DNA from: JALORV01 sp963754065
GTDB taxonomy: Bacteria; Pseudomonadota; Gammaproteobacteria; Burkholderiales; Burkholderiaceae_F
Reading direction: 5' to 3'
Assembly: GCA_963754065.1 (NCBI GenBank)
Contig: CAVWFH010000025.1
Location: 20,400 to 84,399, forward strand
DNA length: 64,000 nucleotides
Shown here: positions 54,581 to 62,155 of the stretch, piece by piece
Position numbering within the stretch: the first letter of the stretch is position 1
How the letters are laid out: each line of letters begins with the position of its first letter
The notes under the pieces: generated by a model
What the model was told of the DNA's origin: nothing
Databases searched by the model: none
The model's input: the letters and a program-made list of their open reading frames with translations, nothing else
Program-made: the position numbers and the translations under genes

Positions 54581-55411
54581 ATGTTCGACGGTCAAGGTTC
54601 CACCTGGCGGGCAACGCTGGACGCGCGCTTCCATCGCAGTGGCGAACGGTCCCTTTGCGCCAACCGACACAGTGGCCCGCTGCGGATGCAAAAGGCGCTG
54701 TACCCGGAAGGCGACGCGGTGTGCCATGCGGTCGTCATCCACCCCCCGGGCGGCATTGCCGGCGGCGATGCGCTCGAACTCAACGTCACGGTCGAGCCCG
54801 GTGCGCATGCACTGATCACGACTCCGGGTGCGGCCAAGTGGTACAAGGCCAACGGCCGGGTCGCATCACAACACGTACGTCTTGCCGTCAACGGCTTGCT
54901 CGAATGGTTGCCGCAGGAAGCGATCGTCTTCGACGCCGCCGAGGTCCGCTCGTCGATTGACATCGATCTCACCGCCCACGCCGCGATGATCGGCTGGGAC
55001 ATCGTCGTGCTCGGACGGCGCGCTGCCGGCGAACGCTACATCCGCGGTTGTTTCGCGCAGACCATCCGGCTGAGCATCGACGGTGAACTGAAGTGGATCG
55101 AGCGGACGCGCATTGCCGGCGGCGACGCACTACTCGAAGCCGCTGTCGGGCTCGCAGGACAGCCTGTGTTCGGCTGCCTGTGGGCAGCGGGGCCTGCCGT
55201 CGACGCGATCGACGTCGACGAAGTGCGCGCCGGGCTGGGCGAGCTCAGCGCCGTCGCTCCTGTCACCCGGCTCGCACCGGGACTCCTCGTGGCGCGCAGT
55301 CTCGGCGCAGGCACTGGAGCTGTCCGCACTTCACTCGAAGCCGTGTGGTCCGCACTGCGGCCGCGTGTCTGCGGCCGCGCCGCGCGACCACCGCGCCTGT
55401 GGGCCACCTGA
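54581..55411 (+). CDS. ureD: Urease accessory protein UreD
   Basis: A 276-residue scaffold for nickel insertion into urease, forming a complex with UreF and UreG. Visible family segments are HPPGGIAGGDALELNVTVEPGAHALITTPGAAKWYKA, PQEAIVFDAAEVRSSIDIDL and the WDIVVLGRRAAGERY region. Length is near the family norm. It is the first gene of the ure block and follows urtE closely, so urea import and urease are probably expressed together. Confidence 0.93.
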   Translation: MFDGQGSTWRATLDARFHRSGERSLCANRHSGPLRMQKALYPEGDAVCHAVVIHPPGGIAGGDALELNVTVEPGAHALITTPGAAKWYKANGRVASQHVRLAVNGLLEWLPQEAIVFDAAEVRSSIDIDLTAHAAMIGWDIVVLGRRAAGERYIRGCFAQTIRLSIDGELKWIERTRIAGGDALLEAAVGLAGQPVFGCLWAAGPAVDAIDVDEVRAGLGELSAVAPVTRLAPGLLVARSLGAGTGAVRTSLEAVWSALRPRVCGRAARPPRLWAT

Positions 55412-55425
55412 GCGCAAGGACCAAG

Positions 55426-55728
55426 ATGGAACTCTCTCCGCGTGAGAAAGACAAGCTGCTCATCTTCACTGCCGGCCTGGTCGCCGAGCGCCGCAAGGCG
55501 CGCGGACTGAAGCTCAACTATCCGGAAGCGGTTGCCTATATCAGCGCCGCCATCCTCGAGGGCGCGCGCGACGGCCGCAGCGTGGCCGACCTGATGCATT
55601 ACGGCACGACGCTGCTGGGTCGAGCAGACGTGATGACCGGCGTCCCGGAAATGATTCCCGACATCCAGGTCGAGGCAACCTTTCCGGACGGCACCAAGCT
55701 TGTCACCGTGCACCAGCCGATCACGTGA
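55426..55728 (+). CDS. ureA: Urease gamma subunit
   Basis: A 100-residue subunit beginning MELSPREKDKLLIFTAGLVAERR, followed by LKLNYPEAVAYISAAILEGARDGRSVADLM, TLLGRADVMTGVPEMI and the ending KLVTVHQPI. This is the standard short gamma subunit of the trimeric bacterial urease. ATG 55426 has AAGGA upstream. Confidence 0.97.
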   Translation: MELSPREKDKLLIFTAGLVAERRKARGLKLNYPEAVAYISAAILEGARDGRSVADLMHYGTTLLGRADVMTGVPEMIPDIQVEATFPDGTKLVTVHQPIT

Positions 55729-55741
55729 GGCGTGACCCGCC

Positions 55742-56275
55742 ATGGTGAGCATCCGACAGGTGGAGGCGAATGCGCTGCCGGCACAGCGCGAGACGCTCAT
55801 CGATCTGTTGATCGACACCGTCGAGCAAGGCTCATCGGTCGGATTCCTGCTACCGCTGCCGCGCGACGAGGCCGGCCGCTACTGGGACGATCTCGCGCCG
55901 TCGATCGCCGCCGGCAACCGTCTGCTCTGGACGGCGGTCGATGCCGCGGGCGTCGTCGGCACGGTCCAGCTCGAACTGGTTCAGAAAAGTAACGGGATCA
56001 ACCGTGCCGAAGTGCAAAAGCTGCTGGTGCACTCGCGCGCGCGACGGGGTGGCGTGGGACGCGAGCTGATGCGGACCCTGGAAGTGCGCGCCCGCGCACT
56101 GGGCCGCGGACTGCTTTATCTCGACACCGAGGCGGGTTCGGGCGCCGAGGCGTTCTATCGCGCGCTCGGTTATACCTTCATCGGCGGCCTGCCGGAGTAC
56201 GCGTGCAGCCCCGAAGGCGAGTGGCGCGCCAATGCGATCTACTACAAGACACTTTTCCTTCGGAGTACCGCATGA
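55742..56275 (+). CDS. GNAT-family acetyltransferase within the urease operon
   Basis: A 177-residue N-acetyltransferase. It has a GNAT N-terminal half (LLWTAVDAAGVVGTVQLEL), the acetyl-CoA-binding loop VHSRARRGGVGRELMRTLE and the C-terminal AEAFYRALGYTFIGGLPEYA. The substrate is unknown. It lies 13 bp after ureA and overlaps ureB (GCATGA), so it is translated as part of the urease operon. A similar gene occurs at this place in several Burkholderiales as I recall. Confidence 0.88.
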   Translation: MVSIRQVEANALPAQRETLIDLLIDTVEQGSSVGFLLPLPRDEAGRYWDDLAPSIAAGNRLLWTAVDAAGVVGTVQLELVQKSNGINRAEVQKLLVHSRARRGGVGRELMRTLEVRARALGRGLLYLDTEAGSGAEAFYRALGYTFIGGLPEYACSPEGEWRANAIYYKTLFLRSTA

Positions 56276-56709
56276 CGAGGTCCGCTCCTGTTCCGGCCGC
56301 CCTGGTGCCGGGTGAACTCCTGCCGGCTGAGGGCGAGATCGAACTGAACGCGCGTCGCGCAACGGTACGCGTCACGGTCGCCAATACGGGCGATCGGCCG
56401 ATCCAGGTCGGTTCGCACTTTCACTTCTTCGAAACCAATGAGGCGCTGCGCTTCGATCGTGCACTGGCGCGCGGCTATCGATTGAACATCGCCGCCGGAA
56501 CGGCGGTGCGCTTCGAGCCTGGGCAGGAACGCGAGGTCGAACTGGTGGCGCTGGCGGGCGATCGGATCGTCTACGGGTTCAACGCCAAGGTCATGGGACG
56601 GCTGGAAACCAGCCGTCCCAAGGGGACAGTCAGGGGCTCCCTCCCAACCCTCCCTCCAAGAGGGAGAGCCAGATCCAAAGCCCCAGCGAAGAAGGCGGGG
56701 CGCAAATGA
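56272..56709 (+). CDS. ureB: Urease beta subunit with an unusual C-terminal extension
   Basis: A 145-residue beta subunit: VPGELLPAEGEIELNARRA, VTVANTGDRPIQVGSHFHFFETNEALRFDR and AGDRIVYGFNAKVMG are typical. The normal family ends near residue 105; here the frame continues for about 36 more residues, rich in Arg, Pro and Lys, through 56600-56709. That extra DNA contains a C/T-rich repeat block (56635-56657) and a hairpin CTCCCTC / GAGGGAG (56650-56666). It looks like a repeat that invaded the end of ureB while keeping the frame open into ureC, whose ATG overlaps the stop. Confidence 0.92.
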   Translation: MTRSAPVPAALVPGELLPAEGEIELNARRATVRVTVANTGDRPIQVGSHFHFFETNEALRFDRALARGYRLNIAAGTAVRFEPGQEREVELVALAGDRIVYGFNAKVMGRLETSRPKGTVRGSLPTLPPRGRARSKAPAKKAGRK

Positions 56710-58418
56710 AGATCTCGCGCCAGGCCTATGCCGAGATGTTCGGCCCGACCGTCGGCGACCGCGTGCGGCTGGCCGACACGGCGCTGATCGCGCAGGTCGA
56801 GAAGGACTGCACCGTCTACGGCGAGGAAGTGAAGTTCGGCGGCGGCAAGGTGATCCGCGATGGCATGGGCCAGAGCCAGCGCATGTCCAAGGACTGTGCG
56901 GACACGGTGATCACCAATGCGCTGATCATCGACCACTGGGGCATCGTCAAGGCCGATATCGGACTGAAGGGCGGTCGCATCAGCGGCATCGGCAAGGCCG
57001 GCAACCCGGACATCCAGCCGGCAGTGACGATCGTCATCGGACCGGGAACCGAGATCATCGCCGGCGAAGGCATGATCGTCACTGCGGGTGGCATCGACTC
57101 GCACATCCACTTCATCTGCCCTCAACAAATCGACGATGCGCTGATGAGCGGCATCACGACGATGCTCGGCGGCGGCACCGGTCCCGCGACCGGCACCTTT
57201 GCGACCACGGTCACGCCAGGCCCATGGCACATGGAACGCATGCTGCAGGCAGCCGATGCGTTCCCTATGAACCTCGGTTTCCTCGGCAAGGGCAATGCGT
57301 CGCTCGTGCCACCCCTGCTGGAGCAGATCGAGGCTGGTGCCATCGGGCTGAAGCTGCACGAAGACTGGGGCACCACGCCCGCCGCGATCGACGCCGCGCT
57401 CACGGCGGCCGATCGGACCGACACGCAGGTCGCGATCCACACCGACACGCTGAACGAGGCCGGCTTCGTCGAAGCCAGTATCAAGGCGTTCAAGGGCCGC
57501 GTGATTCACACCTATCACACCGAGGGGGCGGGTGGTGGGCACGCGCCGGACATCATCAAGGTGTGCGGCGAGCTGAACGTGCTGCCATCGTCGACCAATC
57601 CGACCCGCCCATACACGGTCAACACGCTCGACGAGCATCTCGACATGCTGATGGTCTGCCACCATCTCGATGCCGCGATCGCCGAGGACATCGCCTTTGC
57701 CGAGAGCCGCATCCGCAAGGAAACGATCGCCGCTGAGGACATCCTGCACGACATCGGCGCGTTCTCGATGATTTCATCGGACTCGCAGGCCATGGGTCGC
57801 GTCGGCGAAGTCATCACCCGCACCTGGCAGACGGCGCACAAGATGAAGACGCAGCGCGGTTCGCTCGCGGAGAAGGGCTTTTCGGACCCCTCGGAACACG
57901 ACAACGCGCGTATCAAGCGCTATGTGGCGAAGTACACGATCAACCCGGCGCTCGCACATGGCATCGCGCACGAGGTGGGCTCGGTCGAGGTCGGCAAGTG
58001 GGCCGATCTGGTGCTGTGGAAGCCCGCTTTCTTCGGCGTCAAGCCGTTCCTGATTCTGAAGGGCGGCACCATCGCAGCCGCCGCGATGGGCGACCCGAAC
58101 GCGTCGATCCCGACGCCGCAGCCAGTGCACTACCGGCCGCAGTTCGGTGCCTTCGGCGGATCGCTGGCGAAAAGTTCGCTGACCTTCGTCTCGCAGGCCG
58201 CGCTGAAGAAACGCATGCCGGAGAAATACGGCCTCCAAAAGACGGTCGTCGCTGTCAAGGGCATCCGCAAGCTTTCCAAGCGCGACATGGTGCACAACGC
58301 GCTGACACCCAAGGTGACCGTCGACCCGGAGACCTACCAGGTCCATGCCGATGGCGTGCTGCTCGACTGCGCGCCGGCCAGCGAACTGCCGCTCGCACAG
58401 CGGTACTTCCTGTTCTGA
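56706..58418 (+). CDS. ureC: Urease alpha (catalytic) subunit
   Basis: A 570-residue dinuclear nickel hydrolase. Metal ligands are the two histidines in DSHIHFI, the carbamylated lysine in GLKLHEDWG, histidines in THTDTLNE-like and IHTYHTEGAGGGHAPD segments, and the Asp in MISSDSQAMGR. The flap cysteine is in MVCHHLDAAIAED. Length is normal and the ending is RYFLF. It overlaps ureB by four bases. Confidence 0.97.
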   Translation: MKISRQAYAEMFGPTVGDRVRLADTALIAQVEKDCTVYGEEVKFGGGKVIRDGMGQSQRMSKDCADTVITNALIIDHWGIVKADIGLKGGRISGIGKAGNPDIQPAVTIVIGPGTEIIAGEGMIVTAGGIDSHIHFICPQQIDDALMSGITTMLGGGTGPATGTFATTVTPGPWHMERMLQAADAFPMNLGFLGKGNASLVPPLLEQIEAGAIGLKLHEDWGTTPAAIDAALTAADRTDTQVAIHTDTLNEAGFVEASIKAFKGRVIHTYHTEGAGGGHAPDIIKVCGELNVLPSSTNPTRPYTVNTLDEHLDMLMVCHHLDAAIAEDIAFAESRIRKETIAAEDILHDIGAFSMISSDSQAMGRVGEVITRTWQTAHKMKTQRGSLAEKGFSDPSEHDNARIKRYVAKYTINPALAHGIAHEVGSVEVGKWADLVLWKPAFFGVKPFLILKGGTIAAAAMGDPNASIPTPQPVHYRPQFGAFGGSLAKSSLTFVSQAALKKRMPEKYGLQKTVVAVKGIRKLSKRDMVHNALTPKVTVDPETYQVHADGVLLDCAPASELPLAQRYFLF

Positions 58419-58431
58419 ACGGCCCGGTCCG

Positions 58432-58974
58432 ATGATCCGGCTCACCAACATCGCCAGCGCGCCACTGACTCCGGAGCAGGCCGCGCAAATACCGCGCCTG
58501 CCCCTCGCCTATCACGAGCGCGTCAAGAGCCGGCTCGCGGCGATGCTGCCGGACGGTCGTGCGGTAGCCATCACGCTGCCGCGCGGCTCCGTGATGCGCG
58601 GTGGGACCGTCCTGACGGGCGACGAGGGTGTCTGCGTCATCGTCGAGGCGCTGGCTGAGCACGTAACGCAAGTCACCGCTCCGTCGACTCTGACGCTGAT
58701 GCGCGCGATCTATCACCTGGCAAACCGTCATGTTCCGGCCCAGCTCGCAACCGACCATGTGCTGATCGAACGCGATCCGGTGCTCGAGCACATGCTCGCT
58801 GGGCTCGGCGCCTCGGTGCAGCACATCGAGGCACCCTTCGATCCCGAGGCCGGCGCCTACGACGGACAGCACGCACACAGTCATGTCCACTCCGATGAGG
58901 TCGACGAGGTCTCGGCGACCATCGGCGAACAACTGTCGATCGAGGCACATCGTGCCCGCAGCGGAGCGTCATGA
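58432..58974 (+). CDS. ureE: Urease accessory metallochaperone UreE
   Basis: A 180-residue nickel chaperone. The N-terminal peptide-binding domain has RLPLAYHERVKSRL and RGSVMRGGTVLTGDEG; the metal-binding domain has LMRAIYHLANRHVPAQL with the conserved His near LATDHVLIERDPVLEHML. The C-terminus is His-rich (GQHAHSHVHSDE). ATG 58432 is 13 bp after ureC, and the stop overlaps ureF. Confidence 0.93.
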   Translation: MIRLTNIASAPLTPEQAAQIPRLPLAYHERVKSRLAAMLPDGRAVAITLPRGSVMRGGTVLTGDEGVCVIVEALAEHVTQVTAPSTLTLMRAIYHLANRHVPAQLATDHVLIERDPVLEHMLAGLGASVQHIEAPFDPEAGAYDGQHAHSHVHSDEVDEVSATIGEQLSIEAHRARSGAS

Positions 58975-59654
58975 CGCCAAGCAGAACGTCGGCAACGCCG
59001 CGTTCCCCGATGCTCGCGCTGCTGCAACTGGCGAGCCCGGCGCTGCCGGTCGGCGGCTTCGCCTATTCGCAGGGACTCGAGTCGGCGATCGACGAGGGGC
59101 GGGTGCACGACGCGGCGAGCGCTCAGTGCTGGATCGAGGGCCTGCTGACCCTCGTGATTGCCCGCTTCGAGGCACCCGTGTGGCTTCGGGTCCATGCCGC
59201 GACACTCGCCGGCGACGAGGTGGCGGTCACTCGCTGGAACCGTGAACTGCTCGCCACGCGCGAGACCGCCGAACTGCGCGCCGAGTCGCTGCAGATGGGC
59301 GCTTCGCTGCTGCGGGTCTTCCCGGCGATGCAACTGGACATACCGCCACTGGCTGGACCGACCTACACGGCGGCCTTTGCCATCGCCTGTGCGCGACTCG
59401 GCATCACGGACAGCGAGGGACTCACGGCCTACCTGTGGGCATGGACCGAGAACCAGGTGCTGGTCACCGTCAAGACCTTGCCGCTCGGACAGCAGGCCGG
59501 ACAATCCATGCTCTTTCAACTGCATGCCACCGTGCGGCGCGCAGTGGAGATCGCCGGCACGTTGGCCGACGATGAACTGGGCACGGCGGCCATCGGCTTC
59601 GCCCTGCACTCGGCTCGCCACGAAACCCAGTATTCCCGACTGTTCCGATCCTGA
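58971..59654 (+). CDS. ureF: Urease accessory protein UreF
   Basis: A 227-residue all-helical accessory protein. Family features are LALLQLASPALPVGGFAYSQGLESAIDEG, WNRELLATRETAELRAESLQMGASLLR and AYLWAWTENQVLVTVKTLPLGQQAGQ. UreF gates GTP hydrolysis by UreG during nickel delivery. The start overlaps the ureE stop. Confidence 0.93.
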   Translation: MTPSRTSATPRSPMLALLQLASPALPVGGFAYSQGLESAIDEGRVHDAASAQCWIEGLLTLVIARFEAPVWLRVHAATLAGDEVAVTRWNRELLATRETAELRAESLQMGASLLRVFPAMQLDIPPLAGPTYTAAFAIACARLGITDSEGLTAYLWAWTENQVLVTVKTLPLGQQAGQSMLFQLHATVRRAVEIAGTLADDELGTAAIGFALHSARHETQYSRLFRS

Positions 59655-59662
59655 GCCCGCCG

Positions 59663-60319
59663 ATGACAACACCTTCCACCGCCGTGCCACCGCCACCACC
59701 GCCCGGACACACCACCGGACCGCTGCGGATCGGCGTCGGTGGGCCGGTCGGCTCCGGCAAGACGACGCTGGTCGAAGTGCTGTGCAAACGCCTGCGCGAC
59801 CGCTACCGGCTGGCCGTCATCACCAATGACATCTACACCAAGGAGGACGAGCGCCTGCTGGTGACCGCCGAAGCGCTGACGCCGGACCGCATCATGGGCG
59901 TGGAAACCGGCGGCTGCCCGCACACCGCCATCCGCGAGGACGCCTCGATCAACCTCGAGGCCGTCGATCGCATGTGCAGGCGCTTCCCAGATCTTGAGCT
60001 GATCTTCATCGAGTCGGGCGGTGACAACCTCGCTGCCACCTTCAGCCCAGAACTGAGCGACCTGACGATCTACGTGATCGACGTCGCCGGCGGCGAGAAG
60101 ATCCCGCGCAAGGGCGGGCCTGGCATCACCAAGAGCGACCTGCTTGTCATCAACAAGACCGATCTCGCGCCGTACGTCGGCGCCAACCTCGACGTGATGC
60201 GCCACGATGCCGAGCGCATGCGCGGAGTGCGGCCCTACGTAATGACGAATCTCAAGCGCGGCGATGGAGTCGGCGAGATCGTCGAATTCATCGAGCGACG
60301 CGGCGTGCTGGCGAAGTGA
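59663..60319 (+). CDS. ureG: Urease accessory GTPase UreG
   Basis: A 218-residue GTPase (SIMIBI class). The P-loop is IGVGGPVGSGKTTLVEVLC; VITNDIYTKEDERLL, GVETGGCPHTAIREDASINLEAV with the metal-binding CPH motif, ELIFIESGGDNLAATFSPEL and DLLVINKTDLAPYVGAN are all diagnostic. A Pro-rich N-terminal extension of about 24 residues precedes the fold. It lies 8 bp after ureF and ends the ure block. Confidence 0.96.
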   Translation: MTTPSTAVPPPPPPGHTTGPLRIGVGGPVGSGKTTLVEVLCKRLRDRYRLAVITNDIYTKEDERLLVTAEALTPDRIMGVETGGCPHTAIREDASINLEAVDRMCRRFPDLELIFIESGGDNLAATFSPELSDLTIYVIDVAGGEKIPRKGGPGITKSDLLVINKTDLAPYVGANLDVMRHDAERMRGVRPYVMTNLKRGDGVGEIVEFIERRGVLAK

Positions 60320-60430
60320 CGCGCGCCACCCGCGCCGGCATCGGCGACCGACGTCGAAACCAGACCGGGCGCCGCGGACCACGCTGCGATCGCGCTACCC
60401 TTCACGTTTCGTGACCTGTGGCGGTTTCCG

Positions 60431-61483
60431 GTGAACGACCGCGGCCTGCCCGCGTTGCGCGGCAGCCTCTTCGCGCTGCTGGCGGCGACGCTGTTCGGTG
60501 TCAGCACACCGCTGGTGCAGCGCGTCGGACTAGGCCTTGGCCCTTTTACGACCGCCGCACTGCTCTACGCCGGGGCGGCGCTGGTCGGTGCACTGTCGCA
60601 TCGGCCCGCCGAACGTGAAGCGCGACTGGCACGCCGCGACCTGCCGCGACTGCTGGCGATGGCGGCGTTCGGCGCCGTCATCGGACCGGTCGCGCTGGCG
60701 TGGGGACTGCAGCGCACCAGTGGAACCAGCGCATCGTTGATGCTGTGCCTGGAGGCGCTGTTCACGGCGTTGCTCGCGTGGCGGCTCTACCACGAGTCGA
60801 TCGACCGGCGCGTCGGACTGGCGATGCTGCTGCTGTTCGCGGGCGGCGTGGCGCTGGTTCTCGACCAAGGTCGCGCCGGCGGCACGCAAGGCTGGGGGCT
60901 GCTGGCGGTGCTGGTCGCGACGGCGGCCTGGGGAATCGACAACACCTTGTCACGTGCGCTCGCCGAGCGTGACCCCAGCCAGGTCGTGATGGGCAAGGCA
61001 CTGCTGGGTGCAAGCGCTACCGCATTGCTGGCGTGGGCCGTGCGGGAACCGGTGCCCACGGTGACCGCGATGCTCGGGCTGCTGCTGGTCGGCGCGACCG
61101 GCTATGGACTGAGCCTGCGCTTTTACCTGCTCGCGCAGCGGGCCTTCGGTGCCGCCCGCGCCGGCTCGGTGTTCGCGTTCGCGCCGTTCATCGGTGCCGC
61201 GCTCGCGCTGGGGCTGGGCGACCCGAGTGGCGGCTGGCTGATGTGGGTCGGGGGCGTGCTGATGCTCGCCGGCGTGCTGTTGCACCTGACCGAATCGCAC
61301 GGCCATGACCATCAACACGAGGCGCTTGAGCACGAGCACGCGCACCGCCACGACGACGGCCACCATGACCACGTCCACGATGAAATGGCCGCCGGCGAAC
61401 ACAGCCACCGGCACCGCCACGAACCGGTGCGGCACGCACACCCGCACGTGCCGGACGCGCATCACCTGCACCGGCACACATAG
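60431..61483 (+). CDS. EamA/DMT transporter with histidine-rich C-terminal tail
   Basis: A 350-residue membrane protein with ten hydrophobic helices in two EamA repeats (LLAATLFGVSTPLVQRV in the first, TAAWGIDNTLSRALAERD in the second). The last 64 residues form a soluble tail with 23 histidines (clusters such as HGHDHQHE, HRHDDGHHDHVHDE and HRHRHE), a strong divalent-metal binder. It starts with GTG 60431, 111 bp after ureG on the same strand. A role in nickel or cobalt handling for urease is suggested by this context but unproven. Confidence 0.85.
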   Translation: MNDRGLPALRGSLFALLAATLFGVSTPLVQRVGLGLGPFTTAALLYAGAALVGALSHRPAEREARLARRDLPRLLAMAAFGAVIGPVALAWGLQRTSGTSASLMLCLEALFTALLAWRLYHESIDRRVGLAMLLLFAGGVALVLDQGRAGGTQGWGLLAVLVATAAWGIDNTLSRALAERDPSQVVMGKALLGASATALLAWAVREPVPTVTAMLGLLLVGATGYGLSLRFYLLAQRAFGAARAGSVFAFAPFIGAALALGLGDPSGGWLMWVGGVLMLAGVLLHLTESHGHDHQHEALEHEHAHRHDDGHHDHVHDEMAAGEHSHRHRHEPVRHAHPHVPDAHHLHRHT

Positions 61484-61536
61484 CGGCATCGGTCAGTGAT
61501 CGATCGCGACGGTCGAACCGGCGCGGCGTCACCGCT

Positions 61537-61974
61537 TTACGCGCAGTTGACCGTGACCTCGTGGAAGTGAGCCATCTCGGTCGACGAGTTGACCAGGACC
61601 GCGGTCTTCACCTTGATCAACTGTAGTTGCGCCGGCGTCAGCACGACCGTGTGGTCGTGGTCGCCAGAGCCTCTGATGCTGTAGGTCTTGTTGGTCAACG
61701 AGTCGAGGTCGGCCTCAGGTACCGCGAGCGTGTGCCCGTGATTGGCGGATATCGCCGTTGCTCCGCAGCTCAGACCGCCCGGAGGCGGTGACGGCGCCGG
61801 CGGAGGCGTCGGCGTCGGCGGCAGACCCGGTGCCGGTGGTGGAGGAGCCGGTGTCGGCGCCGGTGGTGGCGGAGCCGGAATCGCGGCCGGCAATCCAAGT
61901 GCCGCGTCGTCGCTGCCGCCACACGCGCTCAGTAACAGGGTCATCGCGCCGAGTCCACACAGCTCACGCCGCAA
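61537..61974 (-). CDS. Proline-rich lipoprotein of unknown function
   Basis: About 145 residues. The start at TTG 61974 gives a good lipoprotein signal (RRELCGLGAMTLLLSAC), though ATG 61944 is also possible. A near-ideal ribosome binding site further upstream serves an ATG at about 62006 in another frame that stops after 21 codons, so a small indel is conceivable. A Pro/Ala-rich linker leads to a globular part with HGHTLAVPEADLDSLTNKTYSI, GDHDHTVVLTPAQL and HFHEV, where the His-rich segments could bind metal. I do not recognise the family. Confidence 0.55.
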   Translation of the reverse strand: MRRELCGLGAMTLLLSACGGSDDAALGLPAAIPAPPPPAPTPAPPPPAPGLPPTPTPPPAPSPPPGGLSCGATAISANHGHTLAVPEADLDSLTNKTYSIRGSGDHDHTVVLTPAQLQLIKVKTAVLVNSSTEMAHFHEVTVNCA

Positions 61975-62155
61975 CGGATCGGGCGGCGGAGTCTCGGGCA
62001 GGTCATCGGGCTTCCTTCGAAGTAGTGACGTTGCAGCTGAGCTCGGTGGCCGCCAGCAGCGCTCCCAGTGAAACCTATGGGCAGCGCAAGTCGACTTGGG
62101 TACTGAGGGCGACAGCGTGGCTGCCCTGAGACGGGCGCTGCGCGTCCGCCCCCCA

